Positions 57,139-64,000 of a DNA stretch of 64,000 nt are shown in pieces. Position numbers and translations under genes: made by a program. The notes beneath the pieces are model-generated. The model was not told the DNA's origin and did no database searches. It was given only the letters and a program-made list of their open reading frames with translations. Origin of the DNA: Alphaproteobacteria bacterium (GTDB lineage Bacteria > Pseudomonadota > Alphaproteobacteria > Sphingomonadales > Emcibacteraceae); assembly GCA_030428615.1 (NCBI GenBank), contig JAUIDN010000009.1, positions 49,766 to 113,765 on the forward strand, in the 5' to 3' direction. Positions within the stretch are counted from its first letter, which is position 1. Each line of letters begins with the position of its first letter.

Positions 57139-58446
57139 GTGGGAAAAGATCATAAATCAACAGTCATTGATGCTACGGACCATGTTGCAAAAGGAGGGCT
57201 GCTTAACCGGCGTCTTTTCTTAAATTCCGCGCTTGCAACCACGGCGGCACTGGCGACCACCCGAGCCGCATATGGTCAGGAAATAGTTGGTGAAGGGCAA
57301 GAGGACTGGGTTATTACCCCGGGCAGCAGCGCATTGGAATATAGCGACCGATCCCGATTTGAAGCGGACACGGTGAAACGGTTGTTACCCGACGGCACCG
57401 AAGAATTTTTCAACCTGAGATTAACCAAATACACCGCCAGAACGCCCCTGGACCATATGCTCGGGACCATAACACCAAGCGGCTTACATTTTGAACGTAG
57501 TCATCAGGGCATCCCCGATATTGATCCGGATCAGCATTCACTGGTCATTCACGGTATGGTAAAACAGCCGCTTAAATTTGATATTGAAGCGCTGGAAAAT
57601 TACCCGACGGTTTCCAGATATTATTTTCTGGAATGCAGCGGAAACAGCGCCGTGCTTTTTCAGGATGAACCAACCGACCAGTCGCTGCAACAAATTCACG
57701 GGCTTCTTTCCGGCAGCGAATGGACCGGTGTGTTGCTTTCCACATTGCTGGATGAATGCGGTATTGACCCAAACGCCAAATGGATCATCGCCGAAGGGGC
57801 CGATAACGGCATGATGTCCAGAAGCATCCCGATGGACAAGGCGCTTGATGATACAATGATTGCGATCCGCCAAAACGGCGAACGCATCCGGCCAAGTCAG
57901 GGATACCCAATGCGGCTTTTTAACCCGGGGTTTGAAGGAAACACATCCATTAAATGGTTGCGGTCCATTTATGTCAGTGACAGACCCGCCATGTCGGTAC
58001 AGGAAACAGCAAAATACACCGACATGATGCCCGATAACAAATCATTGCAGTTTTCACTGGAAATGGATGTCAAATCATTGATCACAAGGCCGTCCAATGC
58101 CATGAGCCTTCAGAAAAAAGCATTATACGAAATTACGGGCCTTGCCTGGTCCGGCAAAGGAAAAATCGCCCAGGTTGAAGTATCCGTGGATGGCGGAAAG
58201 ACATGGGCGGATGCAGCGCTTGAGGAGCCGGTCCAAAGCAAAATGCTCACCCGGTTTCGCATCCCATGGCTTTGGGAGGGCGGGCCGGCGATCCTGCAAA
58301 GCCGCGCCATTGATGAATTTGGCCGCATTCAACCGACCAGAGATGCGTTGATAAGCGCACGGGGCCAAAACCCCATTTATCATTACAGCGCCATTCAAAG
58401 CTGGGCTGTTGCCAGCAACGGGGAGATTAAAAATGTATTTGCATAA
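57139..58446 (+). CDS. soxC: SoxC-like sulfite-oxidase-family molybdoenzyme, Tat-exported
   Basis: A 435-residue molybdopterin oxidoreductase resembling the SoxC subunit of sulfane dehydrogenase SoxCD, which oxidises protein-bound sulfur in the periplasm. A Tat-type leader (NRRLFLNSALATTAALAT) precedes the Moco domain with Cys166 in YFLECSGNS, and a C-terminal dimerisation domain (VEVSVDGGKTWADAAL). The GTG start at 57139 has an AAGGGGAGG ribosome site. It overlaps the cytochrome gene by 14 bases, as in soxCD operons. Other sox genes are absent here, so another sulfite or sulfoxide substrate is possible. Confidence 0.85.
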   Translation: MGKDHKSTVIDATDHVAKGGLLNRRLFLNSALATTAALATTRAAYGQEIVGEGQEDWVITPGSSALEYSDRSRFEADTVKRLLPDGTEEFFNLRLTKYTARTPLDHMLGTITPSGLHFERSHQGIPDIDPDQHSLVIHGMVKQPLKFDIEALENYPTVSRYYFLECSGNSAVLFQDEPTDQSLQQIHGLLSGSEWTGVLLSTLLDECGIDPNAKWIIAEGADNGMMSRSIPMDKALDDTMIAIRQNGERIRPSQGYPMRLFNPGFEGNTSIKWLRSIYVSDRPAMSVQETAKYTDMMPDNKSLQFSLEMDVKSLITRPSNAMSLQKKALYEITGLAWSGKGKIAQVEVSVDGGKTWADAALEEPVQSKMLTRFRIPWLWEGGPAILQSRAIDEFGRIQPTRDALISARGQNPIYHYSAIQSWAVASNGEIKNVFA

Positions 58447-58987
58447 ATTTTTGATCATCGCCGTGCTTATGGGGGCGTCGCTTGCAAACGCGCAGCAGTC
58501 CCGCTTTGGCGCGCCCGCGACACAGGAAGACATCGATAAAAGTTTCTGGACCGTTTTCCCGGACGGGGAATTTTTGCCGGACGGCGAAGGCAATGTTGCA
58601 GCGGGCAGGGAACTGTTCGAATATAACTGTACCCTGTGTCATAATATGCCCGGGGAAAATGACCCGGTTAAAGACGAAATCGGCAAATTATTCGGCGTTG
58701 ATGATAAACGCGGTAGAACAAACCTGCAGCAGACCATCGGTAGCTACTGGCCCTATCCGACAACGGTATTTGATTATATCCGCCGCGCGATGCCGCTTAT
58801 TGCGCCCATGTCGCTGACAAACAGCGACTATTATTCCCTGACGGCATATCTGCTTTATGAAAACGGGGTGATCGGCGAAGACGAAATTATGAATAAGGAT
58901 ACATTGCCGAAAGTGCAGATGCCAAACCGGGACGGCTTTATAAACGCTTACCCGGAAGTGCCGGAAAAATATAAAGCGAAAGATTGA
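58433..58987 (+). CDS. SoxD-like c-type cytochrome
   Basis: A 184-residue exported monoheme cytochrome. Signal peptide MYLHKFLIIAVLMGASLANA; heme motif CTLCH after FEYN; Met ligand likely in RAMPLIAPMSL. The ATG at 58433 overlaps soxC and has GGGGAG upstream. It is the likely electron acceptor of the SoxC-like enzyme. It corresponds to a single-heme SoxD, shorter than classical diheme SoxD. The last 22 codons are duplicated at 63803-63871. Confidence 0.85.
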   Translation: MYLHKFLIIAVLMGASLANAQQSRFGAPATQEDIDKSFWTVFPDGEFLPDGEGNVAAGRELFEYNCTLCHNMPGENDPVKDEIGKLFGVDDKRGRTNLQQTIGSYWPYPTTVFDYIRRAMPLIAPMSLTNSDYYSLTAYLLYENGVIGEDEIMNKDTLPKVQMPNRDGFINAYPEVPEKYKAKD

Positions 58988-58997
58988 TGTGGGCGAA

Positions 58998-59027
58998 AGA
59001 CTGCTTCCGACCCAAAGCTGTCATTCG
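58998..59027. repeat. REP-like palindromic repeat, copy b
   Basis: CTGCTTCCGACCCAAAGCTG at 59001-59020, then TCATTCG: the inverse orientation of the consensus, 10 bases after the soxD-like stop. Copy g lies at the same distance from the duplicated soxD end. Confidence 0.7.
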
Positions 59028-59092
59028 CAGTTGAGTGTTTTGACCGAATAAATCAATTGATGTAAGCTACTTCCAGCTCAGAGGAGGAATTT

Positions 59093-59446
59093 ATGACATA
59101 TGTAGTTGGTTTTTTAATTGCAGTTCCCACTGACTACAAAGATGATTACATCACGTTTTCCGAAAAAATGGCCACAATTTATAAGAGACATGGCGCGCTT
59201 TCGGTTTATGAAAGTTGGGGTAACGACGTGCCGGAGGGTAAACTTAATTCAATGCATACAGCGGTTATGCGCAAGCCTGATGAAGGCTTAGTATTTTCAT
59301 GGGTTACTTGGCCTAACAAAGAAGCGCGAGATAAAGTTCACAAAGAAATAGTCGAAGCCATGCATGTGGAGATGGTAGATGAGCCTATACCATTTGACGC
59401 CTCACGTATGATATATGGTGGCTTTGATGTTATACTTGAACGATAA
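59093..59446 (+). CDS. DUF1428 family protein
   Basis: A 117-residue protein of the YbaA/DUF1428 family. It has the family's start MTYVVGFLIAVPTDYKDDY, central HGALSVYESWGNDVPEGK, VFSWVTWPNKEARD and the ending PFDASRMIYGGFDVILE. The fold is a ferredoxin-like alpha/beta (dimeric barrel) and no activity is known. The ribosome site is GAGGAGGAA, a strong one. It stands alone. Confidence 0.9.
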   Translation: MTYVVGFLIAVPTDYKDDYITFSEKMATIYKRHGALSVYESWGNDVPEGKLNSMHTAVMRKPDEGLVFSWVTWPNKEARDKVHKEIVEAMHVEMVDEPIPFDASRMIYGGFDVILER

Positions 59447-59488
59447 AATGACTAATTAATTTGTAGTGTTTTAATTTGTTACCATCAA

Positions 59489-59516
59489 TGACCGCTTATG
59501 GCCGAAAGCAGACACT
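59489..59516. repeat. REP-like palindromic repeat, copy c
   Basis: TGACCGCTTATGGCCGAAAG followed by CAGACACT: same arms (CCGCTT/AAGC) with a variant centre. Confidence 0.65.
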
Positions 59517-59582
59517 CACCAGAGGTAATTTTGACCCGCCTTATTAATTAAGTTAAGCTCTTTAAAACTCAGGGAGGGTTTA

Positions 59583-60320
59583 ATGATACTTCGACGCTTT
59601 ATGAAACATGTCACTGATCAGAACTGGTTCGCTGTCGGGCTGGATGTGATTGTCGTCATCGTTGGTATCTTTCTCGGTTTGCAGGTGCAGGATTGGGCTA
59701 ACAGGCAGATGCAGCGAGAGCAGGAAAGCGTATATATCAATCAACTACATGCTGAAGTTTTAGCTATTACTGAGGAGGTGCAAAGGCGTCAAGACAGTAC
59801 TAAGAAGAGAATGGAACGCATGGTATTTTTGACAAATTATTTAACGGGAGAACCAATTCTCGAACCGATAAATAATGATTATTGCAGCATCATTAGCTTT
59901 GCACATATTTTCAATAACCCCGCCTTTCCACTTACAACAATATCCGAGGTCACAAGTAGTGGGCAACTGCCGATCATTACTGATCAAAAGCTTAGATCAT
60001 TGATTTCCGATTATGCGCTTTTAACAGAGTTATATTCACTTAGTTTTCCACGCCTATCTACAGGTTCGTTTCAATTACCTGCATTGTTTCCCCAATTGAT
60101 AAGACTTGGCCCAATAACCATAGAAACATCTGCAGGTGAACTAAGTCGGGTTAATGAATGCGATTTAGCTTCTATGAGTGATAATTGGGCATTTAAAAAT
60201 AAGCTTTCATCAAATACAGCACGGCAATTTGCTAATTATGAAAACCTAGTAAAGCAAAATCAATTATTGCAACAACTCCATGATAGGCTCGATCATTTAT
60301 TGGACCTTTCCCATGACTGA
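59583..60320 (+). CDS. Membrane-anchored protein of unknown function (DUF6090-like), copy 1
   Basis: A 245-residue protein with one N-terminal helix, in a distinctive motif DQNWFAVGLDVIVVIVGIFL followed by GLQVQDWANRQ, then a coiled-coil-like region (YINQLHAEVLAITEEVQRRQ) and a C-terminal soluble part. The same opening is found in the convergent gene at 60375-61082. Such proteins are frequent in marine alphaproteobacteria as uncharacterised paralogues. Preceded by AGGGAGGG, a strong ribosome site. No function is claimed. Confidence 0.75.
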   Translation: MILRRFMKHVTDQNWFAVGLDVIVVIVGIFLGLQVQDWANRQMQREQESVYINQLHAEVLAITEEVQRRQDSTKKRMERMVFLTNYLTGEPILEPINNDYCSIISFAHIFNNPAFPLTTISEVTSSGQLPIITDQKLRSLISDYALLTELYSLSFPRLSTGSFQLPALFPQLIRLGPITIETSAGELSRVNECDLASMSDNWAFKNKLSSNTARQFANYENLVKQNQLLQQLHDRLDHLLDLSHD

Positions 60321-60352
60321 AATATTTCATGATCCTGAGTAGTATTCTGAGA

Positions 60353-60380
60353 GTCTGCTTTCGGCCAGAAACGGTCATTG
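60353..60380. repeat. REP-like palindromic repeat, copy d
   Basis: GTCTGCTTTCGGCCAGAAAC then GGTCATTG, located between and touching the stop of the convergent gene. Confidence 0.65.
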
Positions 60381-61082
60381 TAGACGCTCCAATTCTGTAA
60401 CTATTTCTTCGCGAAACTTTTTTGTTTCATCGTGGAACTCAACGGAAAAAGCTCTCATGCTATTAATGTAAAGTGCATTAGAATTAAGCAAATTGTATAT
60501 AATATCGTTCCCATGCAACTCGGACGGAGAAAGGGTAATTCTTTTTCTGTTTCGATCCAATTTAACTATTTTATATAAGTTTTGTCGTGCTGACTGGATG
60601 TTTTGACCAAAACTCCGTGTTGAATTATCCACTAACCTAATACTATCGCGAAACCTTGAAAGTTTTGTTCGGAATTCATTAGAGCTGATAACAGAAAGTG
60701 TCCCACTCGAGATCAACTCGTTCATTGTTTCTTGATAATATTGAATGGCTCTCCAGCCAAAAGTCTCTAGGTAAATAGTAGAAAATTCATCCAGATTATC
60801 ATCTGAAATCAAGTTATCTTCGAGCATATTAAGTAGACGTTGAAATTTCTCTATTCGCTCTGCCATGTCATCTAAAGTATTTTGCTGAACTAAAATCGAG
60901 TTATCAGCATCCTCCAAAAGTCTCTCAATATATGCCAACTCCAATTGGCGCTCTGCTCTTCCCTCATACCAAGCCTGTACCTGCAAACCTAAAAAAATAC
61001 CAACAATGACGATAAGCACCTCAATTGTTACCTGGAACCAGTCCTGGCGACGAATTGCGGATGCCAGCTTTTGTAAGATCAT
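60375..61082 (-). CDS. Membrane-anchored protein of unknown function (DUF6090-like), copy 2
   Basis: A 235-residue paralogue of the gene at 59583-60320, in convergent orientation. N-terminal RQDWFQVTIEVLIVIVGIFL then GLQVQAWYEGR is nearly the same motif as copy 1, followed by a coiled coil (RQLELAYIERLLEDADNSIL) and a segment NELISSGTLSVISSNEFRTK that parallels TSSGQLPIITDQKLRS in copy 1. Beyond these motifs the two have diverged strongly. Function unknown. Confidence 0.75.
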   Translation of the reverse strand: MILQKLASAIRRQDWFQVTIEVLIVIVGIFLGLQVQAWYEGRAERQLELAYIERLLEDADNSILVQQNTLDDMAERIEKFQRLLNMLEDNLISDDNLDEFSTIYLETFGWRAIQYYQETMNELISSGTLSVISSNEFRTKLSRFRDSIRLVDNSTRSFGQNIQSARQNLYKIVKLDRNRKRITLSPSELHGNDIIYNLLNSNALYINSMRAFSVEFHDETKKFREEIVTELERLQ

Positions 61083-61141
61083 TGATTGCTTCCCTCTTTT
61101 GAAATGATATTACTTTAATCGAAAGGAAGGGTCAAACCCAA

Positions 61142-61168
61142 CGTCCGCTTTGGGTCGGAAGCGGACAG
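61142..61168. repeat. REP-like palindromic repeat, copy e (most complete)
   Basis: CGTCCGCTTTGGGTCGGAAG then CGGACAG: an inverted repeat GTCCGCTT / AAGCGGAC around GGGTCGG. It is the best copy and is used here as the reference. Confidence 0.75.
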
Positions 61169-61295
61169 CTGGCTACCGGATATTTTAACTTCCATCCGAG
61201 ATATTGCTATCTTGTTTAGCTTGTGTTTTTATTTATAACGAGGAAGGTCATAAATTATGTTTGGCCAGAGATTAGATACATGGAAGAAGTTTTAA

Positions 61296-62150
61296 ATGAT
61301 AAATGTGAGTGTACTTCGGGTGTTTCCTAACTCTAAAACAGGTGGTAACCCAGCCCCTATAGTTCTGAATGCTGAAGGAATGTCCGATTTTGAAATGAAA
61401 CAGATTGCAGAACAGCATGGCTTGGAAAGCGTTTTCGTTCAACAAACAGACCCTAGTAGTTGTGCTGATTACCATTTTCGCTTTTTTGTTCCAGAACATG
61501 AAATGGAAATGTGCGGTCATGCAACAATTGGAGCATTATGGCTCTTGCGTGAAAAAAACCAAATCGAAGAAAACTCTCTTCTCATAGAAACACAAAGCGG
61601 TCTTGTGCGGGCGTGTGTTCCTAAAAATGGTTCTATATCGATCTCTCAACCAAAGGGTGTTGTTGAGGCCGTGCCATTGGAAAAGCGAGAACTAGTTTTA
61701 AATATTCTGGGGATAACAAATGATGATCTGGCTCAACTTGATATTGTGAATGCTTGTACCAGTCGAGTAAAGACGCTTATAGCACTAAAAAGCCGTAAAG
61801 CTCTTGATGCATTGGCTCCAGATTTCGATATGATGAAGGCATTGTGCACTACTATTGGCTCTACGGGACTTTATCCTTTTGCAAAAGGAGATATGGATGG
61901 ATTGTTTCACGCACGCCAGTTTCCCCGTTCCTCTGGATATCCTGAGGATGCCGCAACTGGGATAGCTGCATCTGCACTCGCATTTGGATTATTGAATTGG
62001 GGGATCGTGGAAAGAGCCAGTAAGGTTGTCATTAGACAGGGCGAAGCAATGGGTCGCGCCTCTGAAATTGTAGTGACATTTGACGATGAACGCAGCTCTA
62101 ATGATGGCTGTTGGGTTCACGGTATCTGTGAACATGTCGCCACAAATTGA
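61296..62150 (+). CDS. PhzF family isomerase/epimerase-like protein
   Basis: A 284-residue protein of the PhzF (diaminopimelate epimerase fold) family. Motifs: VFPNSKTGGNPAPIVL, catalytic Glu in HGLESVFVQ, MEMCGHATIGALWLL, and RSSGYPEDAATGIAASAL. True PhzF acts in phenazine synthesis, but no other phz gene is near, so this is probably one of the many family members with unknown substrate. A single gene with a GAAG-type ribosome site. The catalytic residues visible look intact. Confidence 0.9.
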   Translation: MINVSVLRVFPNSKTGGNPAPIVLNAEGMSDFEMKQIAEQHGLESVFVQQTDPSSCADYHFRFFVPEHEMEMCGHATIGALWLLREKNQIEENSLLIETQSGLVRACVPKNGSISISQPKGVVEAVPLEKRELVLNILGITNDDLAQLDIVNACTSRVKTLIALKSRKALDALAPDFDMMKALCTTIGSTGLYPFAKGDMDGLFHARQFPRSSGYPEDAATGIAASALAFGLLNWGIVERASKVVIRQGEAMGRASEIVVTFDDERSSNDGCWVHGICEHVATN

Positions 62151-62342
62151 ATAAAAATATATATTAATTATAACTTTAAATAAAGCTAAGGGTTTTTACC
62201 TGAAGTACTTCCGCTTCTCACATGCGGGGCAATTATTAACTGAAAAATAGAAGCCGATTGGAATTATATAAATTAGGGCAAATAACCACAAATAATGTTG
62301 GTAAATATTAAATCTTAGATTGTCAGTGCAAGTAAAAACGAC

Positions 62343-62366
62343 TGTCCGCTTTGGATCGTTAGGGGG
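62343..62366. repeat. REP-like palindromic repeat, copy f (degenerate)
   Basis: TGTCCGCTTTGGATCGTTAG then GGGG; left arm intact, right arm decayed. A related-looking piece, CAGACTTATGGCCGCGTCC, follows at 62371-62389. Confidence 0.55.
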
Positions 62367-62424
62367 CACTCAGACTTATGGCCGCGTCCAAGCAAATGAA
62401 GACGTTTATATTTTGGTGCTATCG

Positions 62425-63690
62425 TTACAGGCTGCCACCGATATCTTTTCTGTATTCTTCCAGTACGTCTGACAGCAGCTTGATGTCATCGTCAAATGTT
62501 TCGGGCAGAAGGGGACCGAAACTGAAGCGGAACATGTCCATATAGGGGCTGACGTAGTCCGGGTCCTTGGAGTGAGGCCTGCCCATATCGCAGTCCCGCC
62601 CCGCCAGGATCGCCGCGCCCCGTTTATAGAGGCGCCTGTTAAAATCATCACAATTCATTCCTTCGGGTAACTGTATCCAGTGGTAGAAGCCGCCATTGCC
62701 GGTAAAGACTTTCAAGCCCATATTTTCAAAGGCTTCTTTATAGCGGTTGCGCTGCCAATTGTAATGCTGCTCAATGGCTTTGCGCTGTAATGCAACCCGG
62801 TCCGGCTTGAGCAGTTCCACGGCATACATCTGGCTGGGGTGTGAGACGCCGCCCATGCCAAAAGAGCTATAGTTGGAAAGGGTTTCGATATTCTGTTTTG
62901 ATGCGATGATCCATCCAACCCGGATCCCGGGGCTTTGCAGACCCTTGGTACAGGCACCCGAAATAAACACATTGGAATTATCAAGGTCCCTCACATACTG
63001 CAAGCCGCTGACCGAGGGCGAATGAAACATCTCATATGCTTCATCAAGCAATATGCCGTTTCGCGGCCCTTCGGCCATTTTCATAAGTTCTTCAAGCTCA
63101 TCACCTGCACGGGCATGGCCGGTGGGGTTGCTTGGGTTTGAAATGACCGGAAAAAGCATTGTTTTGTGATTAAGGCCTGTGCGGTCAAAATATTCCGCAT
63201 TTGTCGGATGGAAATTATTTTCCGGTGTCATGGTAACCGTTTTCCAGTCAACGTCCGTCTGGGTCAGAATATCCAGATAGGCCGGCCATTCGACATTACC
63301 GATGCGGACCTGAATATCTTTTTTCAAAAACGAAAGCACGGTGTAAATGCCGGGGCGCCCGCCAGCGAAGACCATGACGTTATCCGGGGTAATATTTGCG
63401 CCGTAGTAGGTGTTGTAATAATTGACGATGGCTTCCTGCAACTGCGGATGTCCCCATGCTTTGGGATAAAGCCTGTCTTCCGGCGTCACATCGACGGATG
63501 ATGGAAGTTCGGGGCCGTCAAATTTTTCCAGCCGCGTCGTAAGCGGAAAGCCCTGCGACCACGGGTGTGTCCCTTCGGTTCCCATGAACTGCCCAAATGC
63601 GTCTTTAAACGCATAAAGCGTTTCATAAATGCCCATGGGCGGCACGTTATCATTCAGAAAGGAGTCTGTGGGGTGATTTGCAAGTGTCAT
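62425..63690 (-). CDS. Cytoplasmic class I/II PLP aminotransferase
   Basis: A 421-residue fold-type I aminotransferase with no signal peptide. Landmarks: ISNPSNPTGHARAGDE, LLDEAYEMFHSP with the cofactor Asp, FISGACTKGLQSPGIRVGW with the Schiff-base Lys, and a C-terminal MFRFSFGPLLPE with Arg. It is not closely related to the Tat array: the length, motifs and localisation differ. The base composition looks higher in GC than the genes at 59.1-62.2 kb. The substrate is unknown. Confidence 0.88.
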   Translation of the reverse strand: MTLANHPTDSFLNDNVPPMGIYETLYAFKDAFGQFMGTEGTHPWSQGFPLTTRLEKFDGPELPSSVDVTPEDRLYPKAWGHPQLQEAIVNYYNTYYGANITPDNVMVFAGGRPGIYTVLSFLKKDIQVRIGNVEWPAYLDILTQTDVDWKTVTMTPENNFHPTNAEYFDRTGLNHKTMLFPVISNPSNPTGHARAGDELEELMKMAEGPRNGILLDEAYEMFHSPSVSGLQYVRDLDNSNVFISGACTKGLQSPGIRVGWIIASKQNIETLSNYSSFGMGGVSHPSQMYAVELLKPDRVALQRKAIEQHYNWQRNRYKEAFENMGLKVFTGNGGFYHWIQLPEGMNCDDFNRRLYKRGAAILAGRDCDMGRPHSKDPDYVSPYMDMFRFSFGPLLPETFDDDIKLLSDVLEEYRKDIGGSL

Positions 63691-63802
63691 GGTTATACCT
63701 GAATTTCTATCATCTATTTCTAAATCTTTTTATACCAGAACCCATTATAATACCAAGCAATATTGCGTGGTCACTTTTGGCAAAAGAATTATAAGTGTGT
63801 AA

Positions 63803-63871
63803 ATGCCAAACCGGGATGGTTTCATAAACGCTTACCCGGACGTGCCGGAAAAATATAAAGCGAAAGATTAA
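63803..63871 (+). pseudogene. Remnant of a soxD-like cytochrome gene (last 22 codons)
   Basis: ATG-CCA-AAC-CGG through to TAA encodes MPNRDGFINAYPDVPEKYKA plus KD, matching the C-terminus of the cytochrome at 58433-58987 except for one Glu-to-Asp change. Three further differences are synonymous and the stop is TAA, not TGA. Upstream of the match the frame has no heme motif, so only the tail remains. The REP-like copy that follows is at the same distance as in the intact copy. The rest of 63691-64000 holds the promoter region of the aminotransferase and nothing else I recognise. Confidence 0.75.
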
Positions 63872-63880
63872 CTATTGGGT

Positions 63881-63909
63881 GACCGCATCCGACCCAAAGC
63901 GGACATTCG
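63881..63909. repeat. REP-like palindromic repeat, copy g
   Basis: GACCGCATCCGACCCAAAGC then GGACATTCG, inverse orientation, 10 bases after the soxD-like remnant; equivalent to copy b. Confidence 0.7.
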
Positions 63910-64000
63910 TTTGACAGTTGAGTTCAGGTCTCTTAGTTTTAATCTACTGGTTTATAGGGGGTCTACAATTCAAAGAACAATAGAACAAGATGTAAAGTCG

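Overview
The window is chromosomal DNA from an alphaproteobacterium, probably marine and of low to moderate GC. The diagnostic genes are the ChvI/ChvG two-component pair with a short HprK, a DivL-type kinase carrying Tyr where histidine kinases have His, GcrA, and AddA/AddB. The family is not certain; Emcibacterales/Kordiimonadales-like bacteria would fit, but that is a guess. I see no rRNA, tRNA, CRISPR array, transposase or prophage.

1-22.8 kb is mostly core. A truncated dipeptidyl-peptidase IV-like gene, a J-domain protein and a GNAT acetyltransferase precede pckA. Divergent from pckA runs the signalling block chvI-chvG-hprK-rapZ-EIIA(Man)-HPr, then ahcY, divL, tsaE, a fused amgK-murU peptidoglycan-recycling gene, addB, addA and trxA.

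22.8-30.0 kb is the most unusual part: six consecutive minus-strand paralogues of a HisC-like PLP aminotransferase. Every one has a twin-arginine signal and an intact PLP lysine, which implies a set of periplasmic transaminases.

30-49 kb is mixed housekeeping and envelope functions: peroxiredoxin, an outer-membrane barrel, a soluble sugar dehydrogenase-like protein, serB, miaA, ilvI-ilvH-ilvC, a small Cys-rich protein, a TonB-dependent receptor, a Tat-exported PhoD-like phosphatase, a phosphodiesterase, a c-type cytochrome with TPR repeats, then argD-argF-hslO, an ABC-2 permease and gcrA.

49-54.7 kb holds three tandem exported gamma-glutamyltranspeptidases. 54.8-64 kb looks accessory: a CpI-like [FeFe]-hydrogenase with complete H-cluster motifs and an extra C-terminal NTF2/SnoaL-like domain, a SoxC/SoxD-like pair, DUF1428, two convergent membrane-anchored paralogues, PhzF, another aminotransferase and a 22-codon remnant of the soxD-like 3' end. 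Intergenic spaces of this last segment carry at least seven copies of a REP-like imperfect palindrome.

Read together, the window encodes much periplasmic chemistry: six transaminases, three gamma-glutamyltranspeptidases, phosphatases, peptidase, SoxCD-like enzyme and cytochromes. The gamma-glutamyltranspeptidases could release glutamate and amino acids that the exported transaminases then use, but that link is inference.
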